From the NCBI GenBank assembly GCA_017998755.1, contig JAGOCL010000019.1:1-15067 (forward strand): 15,067 nucleotides of DNA. Reading direction: 5' to 3'. The DNA comes from Spirochaetota bacterium (lineage in GTDB: Bacteria > Spirochaetota > GWE2-31-10 > MWDO01). Positions 1-5,434 of this stretch are shown piece after piece. How positions within the stretch are numbered: the stretch's first letter is position 1; every line of letters begins with the position of its first letter. Made by a program: the position numbers and the translations under genes. The notes below the pieces were generated by a model, which saw only the letters and a program-made list of their open reading frames with translations, did no database searches and had not been told where the DNA came from.

Positions 1-143
1 ATTAATAATAAAAGGAAAAAATATTTTTTTAACATACAGTTTCTCCGTTAAATTTTAAATTATTATAAAATTATTATTTTTTTTGTACAAAATGTCAATA
101 TAAATAAAAAAAAATATTTATAGAAAAAAATGAAAAAATAAAA

Positions 144-173
144 TATAATTCTTTTAATATTATCTTTTGGAGG
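144..173 (+). promoter_or_regulatory. Possible -10 box and strong ribosome binding site of the first gene
   Basis: The first 180 bases hold no gene and are almost entirely A and T. A TATAAT hexamer at 144-149 could be a -10 box, but no convincing -35 lies 16-18 bases upstream, and such hexamers arise by chance in DNA this AT-rich. GGAGG at 169-173 lies 7 bases before the ATG at 181 and clearly sets the start. An upstream ATG at 176 opens only a two-codon frame. The ribosome binding site is well supported; the promoter is a guess. Confidence 0.35.
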
Positions 174-180
174 ATATGAA

Positions 181-702
181 ATGAATAGTAGTTTTGTACC
201 GGAAAATTATTCAAAAAGTATAAAGAAATTAGCCGAGAAAAACGGCATAGAATACGACGTTATGCTTGAAAACTGGATAAAAAAGTACGAAGAATTTGAT
301 AATATAACAAATAATCACGGTATAGATCAAGAAACAGACTTGTTTGATAAAAATGAAAATAAACCGTTTATTGCGCTTACCATTAATGGATCGATAGTTA
401 TATCTTCCGCTTTAAATCAGAACCAGAAAAGAAACGTCAGGTATCAATCGATAAAAATTAGGACCGACGAGTCAAAAAACGTTCCGGAGTACTTTGAAGA
501 TAATTTGGCTCGCGCAGTAGAAATTAATAAAAAAATATTCTTTGAGAAGACCATCGAAACTTCAATAATAATAAGAATAAAAACGGCCGATAACATTATT
601 TTGGACGATTTCGAGGAAAAAGCGGAACAACTTACCGCTGAATTTACAAAGGTCTTTGAATTAATAGACGAAGAAACTATTACAAAGCGTTTGGAAGAGT
701 AA
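181..702 (+). CDS. Hypothetical protein, 173 aa, unknown function
   Basis: I do not recognise this protein. It is a soluble, highly charged 173-residue protein with no signal peptide or membrane segment, so it is probably cytoplasmic. Residues 1-40 look helical and rich in Lys and Glu. Residues about 60-100 look like beta strands around a hydrophobic TINGSIVISSAL stretch. Residues 105-173 are again charged and helix-prone. There is no Cys and no obvious catalytic motif. The start is fixed by GGAGG 7 bases before the ATG. It lies 74 bases before the crotonase pair on the same strand, but that gap holds a good promoter, so it may be a separate unit. The reading frame, start and codon use look real; the function is open. 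Confidence 0.75.
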   Translation: MNSSFVPENYSKSIKKLAEKNGIEYDVMLENWIKKYEEFDNITNNHGIDQETDLFDKNENKPFIALTINGSIVISSALNQNQKRNVRYQSIKIRTDESKNVPEYFEDNLARAVEINKKIFFEKTIETSIIIRIKTADNIILDDFEEKAEQLTAEFTKVFELIDEETITKRLEE

Positions 703-707
703 AATAT

Positions 708-723
708 TTCAAGTTTTCTTGAA
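708..723 (+). other. Short hairpin after the first gene
   Basis: TTCAAG and CTTGAA form a perfect 6-bp stem around a TTTT loop, 6 bases after the stop codon at 700-702. No T-tract follows and the stem is AT-rich, so it would be a weak terminator at best. It overlaps the -35 box of the candidate promoter at 719-747 and might instead act as an operator-like inverted repeat. Confidence 0.3.
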
Positions 724-747
724 TAATTAACATATAAAATTTATAAT
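719..747 (+). promoter_or_regulatory. Candidate sigma-70 promoter for the crotonase/ketosynthase operon
   Basis: TTGAAT at 719-724 (4 of 6 matches to TTGACA) and a perfect TATAAT at 742-747 are separated by exactly 17 bases. This would start transcription near 754, about 20 bases before the ATG at 777. The surroundings are AT-rich, which raises the chance of a false match, but the spacing and position just upstream of a tight gene cluster support it. Confidence 0.5.
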
Positions 748-776
748 ACTTTGATTTTTCTAGACGCAGAGGTGTT

Positions 777-1523
777 ATGTCTCAAAAGAATGAAATATTA
801 TTTGAAAAGAGGGAATCGATTGGAATAATTATATTGAACAACCCTCCTCATAATTATCTTTACGATCCTGAATTTTTGGATATAAAGTCGGTCGTTAAAT
901 GGATAACTGACAACAAATTGAAAGGATTGATATTAACCGGAGTCGGTAGAAATTTCTCAGCGGGGGCCGATTTAAAAACTCTATTTGAACAAGCCTCCGA
1001 CATTAAACAAATAGAAAAAAAAATATCTAAAGGTAAAAAAGTTTTATCATTTCTTGAAAATATCAATATTCCGACCGTAGCGGCGATTAACGGAATTTGT
1101 TTCGGCGGAGGGTTGGAAATCGCCTTGTCCTGCCACATACGCGTAAGTTCTGATAATTCGTTATTTGCTTTTCCCGAATCAAACTACAGTCTAATACCTG
1201 GACTTGGAGGGTTATTAAAATTATACGGCATTTGCGGAGTTAAGAAAACTTTAGAAATAGCTTTATCAGGGAATACTTTCGACGCCTCTAACGCATTATC
1301 AAATAAAATAATAGATATTATTGTTCCAAAAAATGAGCTGATTGACTATAGCGTTGATTATCTCAAAAAATTAACTGCAAACAGAGATTTGGAGGTAATA
1401 AATTCTATAGTAGTATCACTAAACAATGCAAAGCGGCTGGATATAGAAACTGGAATGAAAGAAGAGACTAAGCTGTTTTGTAAATTAGCTTATATCGAAG
1501 CGAAAAAAAAAGATGTTAAATAA
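777..1523 (+). CDS. Enoyl-CoA hydratase/isomerase (crotonase) family protein, first copy
   Basis: A 248-residue crotonase-fold protein, slightly short of the usual 255-265. Crotonases hydrate, dehydrate, isomerise or decarboxylate acyl-thioesters using an oxyanion hole. The oxyanion-hole motifs are visible as NFSAGADLK (residues 59-67) and NGICFGGGLE (105-114). The two acidic residues of rat crotonase (Glu144 and Glu164) correspond to Glu114 in GGGLE and Glu134 in FPES, correctly 20 residues apart, so hydratase/dehydratase chemistry is plausible. AGAGGTG at 768-774 acts as ribosome binding site just before the ATG. The gene's last 11 bases overlap a second crotonase gene, and a KAS III-like gene follows, so the substrate is probably a 3-oxo- or 3-hydroxyacyl thioester on CoA or ACP. 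No beta-oxidation dehydrogenase or thiolase is next to it, which argues against ordinary fatty-acid degradation. The fold is certain; the reaction is not. Confidence 0.85.
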   Translation: MSQKNEILFEKRESIGIIILNNPPHNYLYDPEFLDIKSVVKWITDNKLKGLILTGVGRNFSAGADLKTLFEQASDIKQIEKKISKGKKVLSFLENINIPTVAAINGICFGGGLEIALSCHIRVSSDNSLFAFPESNYSLIPGLGGLLKLYGICGVKKTLEIALSGNTFDASNALSNKIIDIIVPKNELIDYSVDYLKKLTANRDLEVINSIVVSLNNAKRLDIETGMKEETKLFCKLAYIEAKKKDVK

Positions 1524-2172
1524 TTTTAAAAAATTTGATTATTATATAGAAAAGGAAATTTTTAACTTAATTTTGAATGATCCTCCAAATAACGCTATGA
1601 ATTCTCAATTTTTTAGAGAATTAAAATATATTAACGAAAATATTATTGAGCAAAAAAAAATAATCGGTATAATTATTTACGGAAAAGGGAGGCATTTTTC
1701 TGCGGGCGCGGATATTGATGAGTTATTATCTGATATAAAAGGAGAAACCGAGTTCGAGCAAAACGAGATAAAGAAATACCCTGATTTTTTATTCGAGAAT
1801 AATAGAACTTTTTTATTCTTTAAAAAACTGGATATTCCTATTATCGCCGCTATACAAGGGGTATGCATTGGATCGGCTTTGGAATTTGCTCTTTTTTGCG
1901 ATTATAGGATTTGTACTAATAACGCCCTTTTTGGACTACCCGAATCGACGTATAATTTATTTCCGGGATGCGGGGGCATAACGAATTTATATAACATAGT
2001 TGGTTTTCATAAGGCTTTGGATATTATTTTGACCGGTAAAAGTTTGAATGCGCAAGAAGCGTTAGAATTAAAAATAATTCATAAAATTGTAGATAAAAAA
2101 AACTTAATAAAAACCGCGACAGAAAAAATATTTGAAATTAACGATAAAATTTACAAATTATACGATTCTTAG
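1513..2172 (+). CDS. Enoyl-CoA hydratase/isomerase family protein, second copy, short
   Basis: A second crotonase-fold protein of only 219 residues. The oxyanion-hole segment HFSAGADID (61-69) is clear. The second segment reads CIGSALE (118-124), where the usual GGG is changed to GSA. Glu124 and Glu144 (in LPES) keep the 20-residue spacing of the catalytic pair. The protein ends about 40 residues earlier than typical family members, lacking most of the C-terminal helical part that normally packs against a neighbouring subunit, so it may need a partner. Its ATG lies inside the end of the upstream gene (11-bp overlap) with only a weak A/G-rich stretch before it, pointing to translational coupling and roughly equal amounts of both proteins. 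A heteromer with the first crotonase is an attractive inference. Confidence 0.82.
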   Translation: MLNNFKKFDYYIEKEIFNLILNDPPNNAMNSQFFRELKYINENIIEQKKIIGIIIYGKGRHFSAGADIDELLSDIKGETEFEQNEIKKYPDFLFENNRTFLFFKKLDIPIIAAIQGVCIGSALEFALFCDYRICTNNALFGLPESTYNLFPGCGGITNLYNIVGFHKALDIILTGKSLNAQEALELKIIHKIVDKKNLIKTATEKIFEINDKIYKLYDS

Positions 2173-2180
2173 GAGAAAGC

Positions 2181-3311
2181 GTGGATAGTTTTATTAAAAT
2201 TGCCGGAACGGGTAGCTATTTACCGGGGAAACCGGTAGAATTCTCTAAAATAAACGATATTCTTGGAAGAATAACAGACGCGCCGGTAAAAATCCAGAAA
2301 TGGCTCGATAGAATAGAAACGCTAATGAGCGAAATGCTTGACATAGATTATTACCATTACGCTCTAGACCCCGTTACAAAAGAATACTCGGACGATAATA
2401 TAACAATGTCCGTCAAAGCGGCTCAAAGCGCTCTGGTAATGTCTAATATGAGAGCCGACGAAATTGAACTGATTACATACGGCAGCGCTCATCAAGATCA
2501 GATGCCGACCGCTTCGGTAAGAATACAGGAAGCTCTTGGAATAGAACAGTGCGGAGAGCTTTCCATACATTCAAACTGTACGTCGGCGTATAAAGCGCTT
2601 TTACTCGCCGGCGATCTTATAAATAATGGGAGATATAACAACGCTTTAGTTTTGTCGTCAAGTATTTCTTCCTCCGAGTTAAGGGCGGATTATTATAACC
2701 AAAAATTGATAAAAAAAGAGGACGTGTTTCTCCGATGGTTTCTTTGCGACGGAGCCGGCGCGCTAATATTAAAAAAAGTTGATAAAAAAGACGAGGGATT
2801 GTATCTTGAAAATTGTTATATGGAGTCGGTCGGCGGTAAGAAACCTTCCGTTATGAATAACAAACGCCCCGCCTACTGGATGAATCCGAAAGAGGAATAC
2901 GAAAAGGGTTTTCACCATCTTTCGCAAATGTTTCAAGAACAACTACGGGCGTATTTTCACGACGAGGACGGCACGGTATTTTATAAGGGCTTGAAAAGAA
3001 TGATAGAGAAATACAAAATTGATCTTACCAAATTGAAATATTTTCAAGTAAATCTTCCTTCTAAACATATATCCGATCTTGTTATGGAGGAGTGCGAATC
3101 CTTGGGAATAAACCGTTCTACTCTCTATACAAAGATGTCGAAATATGGGTACTCGGGACCTCCGGCGGTCTTTATAACTCTGGATAAAATATTAAGAGAA
3201 GAAAAACTTGAAAACGAAGACCTTATAATGAGCTTTGTAACGGAAGTGAGCAAATTTATGCAAGCCGGATTTAATATGAAGTATTTTTCTTCAAAGGGAT
3301 CTCGGGCTTAA
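2181..3311 (+). CDS. FabH/KAS III-like 3-oxoacyl-ACP synthase family protein
   Basis: A 376-residue thiolase-superfamily condensing enzyme. It begins with the KAS III signature AGTGSYLPGKPVE (residues 8-20). Cys133 in IHSNCTSAYKAL matches the active-site Cys that carries the acyl group. LCDGAGALILKK (188-199) is another typical KAS III block. The C-terminal half departs from FabH: where HQAN would be expected there is VNLPSKH (290-296), and where GNTSAAS would be expected there is GYSGPPA (323-329), so the canonical His and Asn appear replaced. His296 could stand in, but alignment by eye is ambiguous here. It starts with GTG; AGGAG at 2171-2175 overlaps the previous stop codon and sits 5 bases before the start. 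It is not an HMG-CoA synthase by its Cys motif. Likely role: acyl transfer or condensation with the two upstream crotonases, product unknown. Confidence 0.8.
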   Translation: MDSFIKIAGTGSYLPGKPVEFSKINDILGRITDAPVKIQKWLDRIETLMSEMLDIDYYHYALDPVTKEYSDDNITMSVKAAQSALVMSNMRADEIELITYGSAHQDQMPTASVRIQEALGIEQCGELSIHSNCTSAYKALLLAGDLINNGRYNNALVLSSSISSSELRADYYNQKLIKKEDVFLRWFLCDGAGALILKKVDKKDEGLYLENCYMESVGGKKPSVMNNKRPAYWMNPKEEYEKGFHHLSQMFQEQLRAYFHDEDGTVFYKGLKRMIEKYKIDLTKLKYFQVNLPSKHISDLVMEECESLGINRSTLYTKMSKYGYSGPPAVFITLDKILREEKLENEDLIMSFVTEVSKFMQAGFNMKYFSSKGSRA

Positions 3312-3357
3312 GCCCTCGACCCATTTGGAAAAGGAATAATATTATGGAGAATATTTT

Positions 3358-3492
3358 ATGAAAAAAATGCAAATAACGATTTTGGTTATTTCTGTTATTT
3401 TATTAGTCGTTGGTATAATTTGGGGGGATCTGGGAAATAGTATATATCAAAAAGCGATAAAATTATGTCTGGAATGTATAGGAATCGGATAA
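3358..3492 (+). CDS. Small membrane CXXC protein, CD1871A-like, 44 aa
   Basis: A 44-residue peptide with Lys2-Lys3, one hydrophobic helix (residues about 5-23), a short polar linker and the C-terminal motif CLEC (Cys37 to Cys40), ending IGIG. GGAGA at 3346-3350 lies 7 bases before the ATG. The layout of one helix plus a terminal CLECIGIG-type tail matches, from memory, the small 'CD1871A family CXXC motif-containing protein' of anaerobes. The positive N-terminus predicts N-in, C-out topology, placing the cysteine pair on the outer face of the membrane. The stop codon overlaps the ATG of the next gene (TAATG), so the two are almost certainly co-translated. I infer a redox-active relay or subunit between the polyferredoxin and the thioredoxin lipoprotein. 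Such short genes are easily missed by gene callers. Confidence 0.8.
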   Translation: MKKMQITILVISVILLVVGIIWGDLGNSIYQKAIKLCLECIGIG

Positions 3493-4403
3493 TGAAAAAG
3501 ATTATATACCAATTTATTAAAATAAAAACCTATATACAACTCTTTTTTCTTATCGCCCTTAATTCGGATATAGCGGTATTTATCAAGTCAATTATGACAA
3601 AAAAAGCGGCGATCAGTCAATCCGGCTTGAAAAAATTCTGCATACCGGCGCTTAATTGTTACTCGTGCCCTTCCGCCGTTAGTTCTTGTCCTATCGGCGC
3701 TCTCCAATTTTGGTTAAACGACGTATCGATGAAGTTCGCGCTTGGCGAAAAGATTAACCTTGCCGGACTATATATCGTCGGTTTTTTAAGTTTATTCGGC
3801 GGAGTCGGCGGTCGGATCGCCTGCGGTTGGATATGTCCGTTCGGATTTATTCAGGACTTGATTAGCAAAATATTTAAAAGAAACATAAGGCTTCCAAAAT
3901 TCTCAAAATATATCAAATATATTACTCTAGCTCTTTTCGTAATAATTCTTCCAACATTCGCTTTTGATATAGCTTTATTAAGCCCATGGTTTTGCAAATA
4001 TATATGCCCGTCCGGAACTTTATTGGCGGGAATTCCTCTTCTCGCTATCGACGCTAATCTGAGGGAAACGGTAAGTTATATTTCGATAATAAAATTTACG
4101 ATTTTGGGAATATTTATTATACTTTTTTTTATTTCAAAAAGAAGTTTTTGCAAAACTTTGTGCCCATTGGGGGCTTTTTGGGGACTATTCAACAAAATAA
4201 GCGTCATTAAATTGAATCTTGACAAAAGCCGATGTATTGATTGTAAAAAGTGCGAAAAAGTATGCCCGATGAACATAGAAGTAACAAAGAATCAAAACTC
4301 TCTTGAGTGTATCAGATGCCTTGAGTGCGTCACAGTTTGCCCGACAAAGTGTCTGGAGGTAAAAATATCGGGCGATAATAAAAGGTTTGTATCTACGGAT
4401 TAA
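3492..4403 (+). CDS. NapH-like 4Fe-4S polyferredoxin membrane protein
   Basis: A 303-residue integral membrane protein of the NapH/Fer4_5 type, which passes electrons through iron-sulfur clusters at the membrane. Cysteine groups occur in order: Cys50/56/59/66; CGWICPFG (Cys111, Cys115); CKYICPSG (Cys168, Cys172); CKTLCPLG (Cys220, Cys224). A classic double 4Fe-4S ferredoxin domain follows, with Cys248/251/254/258 and Cys273/276/279/283. Hydrophobic helices lie near residues 12-30, 88-106, 142-160 and 195-215. I place the start at the ATG at 3492, which overlaps the upstream stop and gives MKKIIYQF; an in-frame ATG at 3465 would add nine residues but lies inside the CXXC gene. No NapG, NapA or other nitrate-reductase gene is near. 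The CXXC peptide and a TlpA-type lipoprotein flank it, so the likely job is supplying electrons to thiols outside the cytoplasm. Confidence 0.88.
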   Translation: MKKIIYQFIKIKTYIQLFFLIALNSDIAVFIKSIMTKKAAISQSGLKKFCIPALNCYSCPSAVSSCPIGALQFWLNDVSMKFALGEKINLAGLYIVGFLSLFGGVGGRIACGWICPFGFIQDLISKIFKRNIRLPKFSKYIKYITLALFVIILPTFAFDIALLSPWFCKYICPSGTLLAGIPLLAIDANLRETVSYISIIKFTILGIFIILFFISKRSFCKTLCPLGAFWGLFNKISVIKLNLDKSRCIDCKKCEKVCPMNIEVTKNQNSLECIRCLECVTVCPTKCLEVKISGDNKRFVSTD

Positions 4404-4443
4404 GGGACTTTTGCATGCTATTTTGGATTTAAATAGTTTTTTT

Positions 4444-4476
4444 GAGGGGTAGCGGTCGTCCCGACTGCTACCCCTC
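4444..4476 (+). other. Very stable intercistronic hairpin
   Basis: GAGGGGTAGC (4444-4453) pairs with GCTACCCCTC (4467-4476). The inner GGTCG (4454-4458) pairs with CGACT (4462-4466) through one G-T wobble, leaving a TCC triloop: a continuous 15-bp stem. A T-run just before it (4437-4443) faces an A-run after it (4480-4484). On neither strand is the stem followed by a T-tract, so it is not a standard intrinsic terminator. It lies between the polyferredoxin gene and the lipoprotein gene, 30 bases before the latter's start. It could protect or process the mRNA, attenuate the downstream gene, or be a mobile palindromic repeat. Confidence 0.7.
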
Positions 4477-4506
4477 GGTAAAAATTATTTTGGAGGTATT
4501 TTATTA

Positions 4507-5385
4507 ATGAAAAAGAATTTAATTGTTTTAGTAATTTTTGTATCGGTATTTTTATCGCTAATTAGCTGTAAAAAAGATACGGCGCCAAACGGAGCGGTTT
4601 ACGACTTAGTCGATTTGACCGGATCAAACGTCGAGGAGTATATATCGGGTAAAGAATTCGATTTGATGATTCTCAATTATTGGGCTACTTACTGCTCTCC
4701 ATGTAAAGAGGAGATGAGGGATTTCGCCGAACTTTACGACGAGTATAAAGATAAGGGACTTCTGATCGTCGGAGCGTCTTTGGATAGTTTGTCCGAGTTA
4801 AAACTTATGAAAAAGATATGCGATTTTCTAAAAGTCAACTACCCTATCGTTTACGGATTAAGCTCGAATTTCCGAAATATTGAGATCGGCTCTCTTCCGA
4901 AAACTTTTATTCTCGACAAAAATCTAAACATTTTACAAGAAATCGACGGAAAAAGGGATTACAACTACTTCAAAGAAATAATAGATAAAAACTTGTCCAA
5001 TAACGGCTCGACTTCCGCTAACGAAATTCCTGAAAATATTAAAACTATCGAGAAAAAATACTACTCCGTCGAATATTATTCTGTTAAAAAAGATAATACT
5101 TACGATATATTTTTCTCTCTAATACCTAAAAGCGGATTTTATCTCAACGGCGAAGGATACCCGACGCTCGATATAGAATTCGAACTCTCCGACGGCTATA
5201 AACTTTCGTTCAATTCAATGAAACTAAAGGGCGTTAAACAAAGCGACGGAAATAAAAACAAAGTTGCGATAGAATTTACAAATCCCGATATTAATAAATT
5301 TTTGTCCTCGACTATAACTGCGATCGCCTGTTCCGATAGTCAATGTATAAAAACGGTAGAAACAGTGGATTTTGAGTTGGAATAA
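4507..5385 (+). CDS. TlpA-type thioredoxin lipoprotein with DsbD-alpha-like C-terminal domain
   Basis: A 292-residue exported lipoprotein: hydrophobic signal followed by lipobox LISC (Cys21). Residues about 30-165 are a TlpA/redoxin-type thioredoxin domain with the active site WATYCSPC (Trp59, Cys63, Cys66) and the cis-Pro loop SLPKTFI (Pro131). Such proteins reduce disulfides outside the cytoplasm, for example in cytochrome c maturation or protein repair. Residues about 183-292 are mostly beta strand and contain ACSDSQC (Cys275, Cys280), resembling the N-terminal alpha domain of DsbD, which uses a Cys pair to hand on electrons. Both redox centres are thus in one chain. GGAGG at 4492-4496 lies 10 bases before the ATG. 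No CcdA or DsbD membrane domain is encoded here; the upstream polyferredoxin and CXXC peptide may replace it. The thioredoxin assignment is firm; the DsbD-alpha match is by eye. Confidence 0.87.
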   Translation: MKKNLIVLVIFVSVFLSLISCKKDTAPNGAVYDLVDLTGSNVEEYISGKEFDLMILNYWATYCSPCKEEMRDFAELYDEYKDKGLLIVGASLDSLSELKLMKKICDFLKVNYPIVYGLSSNFRNIEIGSLPKTFILDKNLNILQEIDGKRDYNYFKEIIDKNLSNNGSTSANEIPENIKTIEKKYYSVEYYSVKKDNTYDIFFSLIPKSGFYLNGEGYPTLDIEFELSDGYKLSFNSMKLKGVKQSDGNKNKVAIEFTNPDINKFLSSTITAIACSDSQCIKTVETVDFELE

Positions 5386-5407
5386 AGATAGAGGGTAAAT
5401 AAAAAAA

Positions 5408-5433
5408 GCGGGGAGCAATTCCCCGCTTTTTTT
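5408..5433. terminator. Bidirectional intrinsic terminator between convergent genes
   Basis: GCGGGGA (5408-5414) and TCCCCGC (5420-5426) form a 7-bp GC-rich stem with a GCAAT loop. It is followed by seven T on the plus strand (5427-5433) and preceded by a run of A (5399-5407), which is the T-tract for the minus strand. It sits 22 bases after the thioredoxin lipoprotein's stop codon and immediately beside the stop of the giant amylase gene, so it should end both transcripts. Confidence 0.92.
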
Positions 5434-5434
5434 G

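Noticed and set aside
860..1138. Minus-strand 92-codon open frame opposite the first crotonase
   Set aside because: It is a shadow of a well-conserved crotonase frame with no support of its own.
2181..3311. HMG-CoA synthase or type III polyketide synthase (DpgA-like)
   Set aside because: The Cys motif (IHSNCTSAYKAL) and the N-terminal AGTGSYLPG block fit FabH-like KAS III better, and the HMG-CoA synthase signature around its Cys is absent.
3304..3315. Palindrome GGGCTTAAGCCC at the KAS stop codon as a terminator
   Set aside because: It is a 12-bp palindrome with no usable loop and no T-tract; it overlaps the stop codon and is probably chance.
3465..3491. Upstream in-frame ATG at 3465 as start of the polyferredoxin
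   Set aside because: It lies within the coding sequence of the 44-aa CXXC gene and has no ribosome binding site. The ATG at 3492 overlaps that gene's stop and gives a normal MKK start.
3492..4403. Part of a periplasmic nitrate reductase operon (napH)
   Set aside because: The family resemblance is real, but no napA, napG, napB or related gene is adjacent; the neighbours are thiol-redox proteins.
4444..4476. Rho-independent terminator
   Set aside because: The stem is excellent, but no T-tract follows it on either strand; the T-run on the plus strand lies before the stem.
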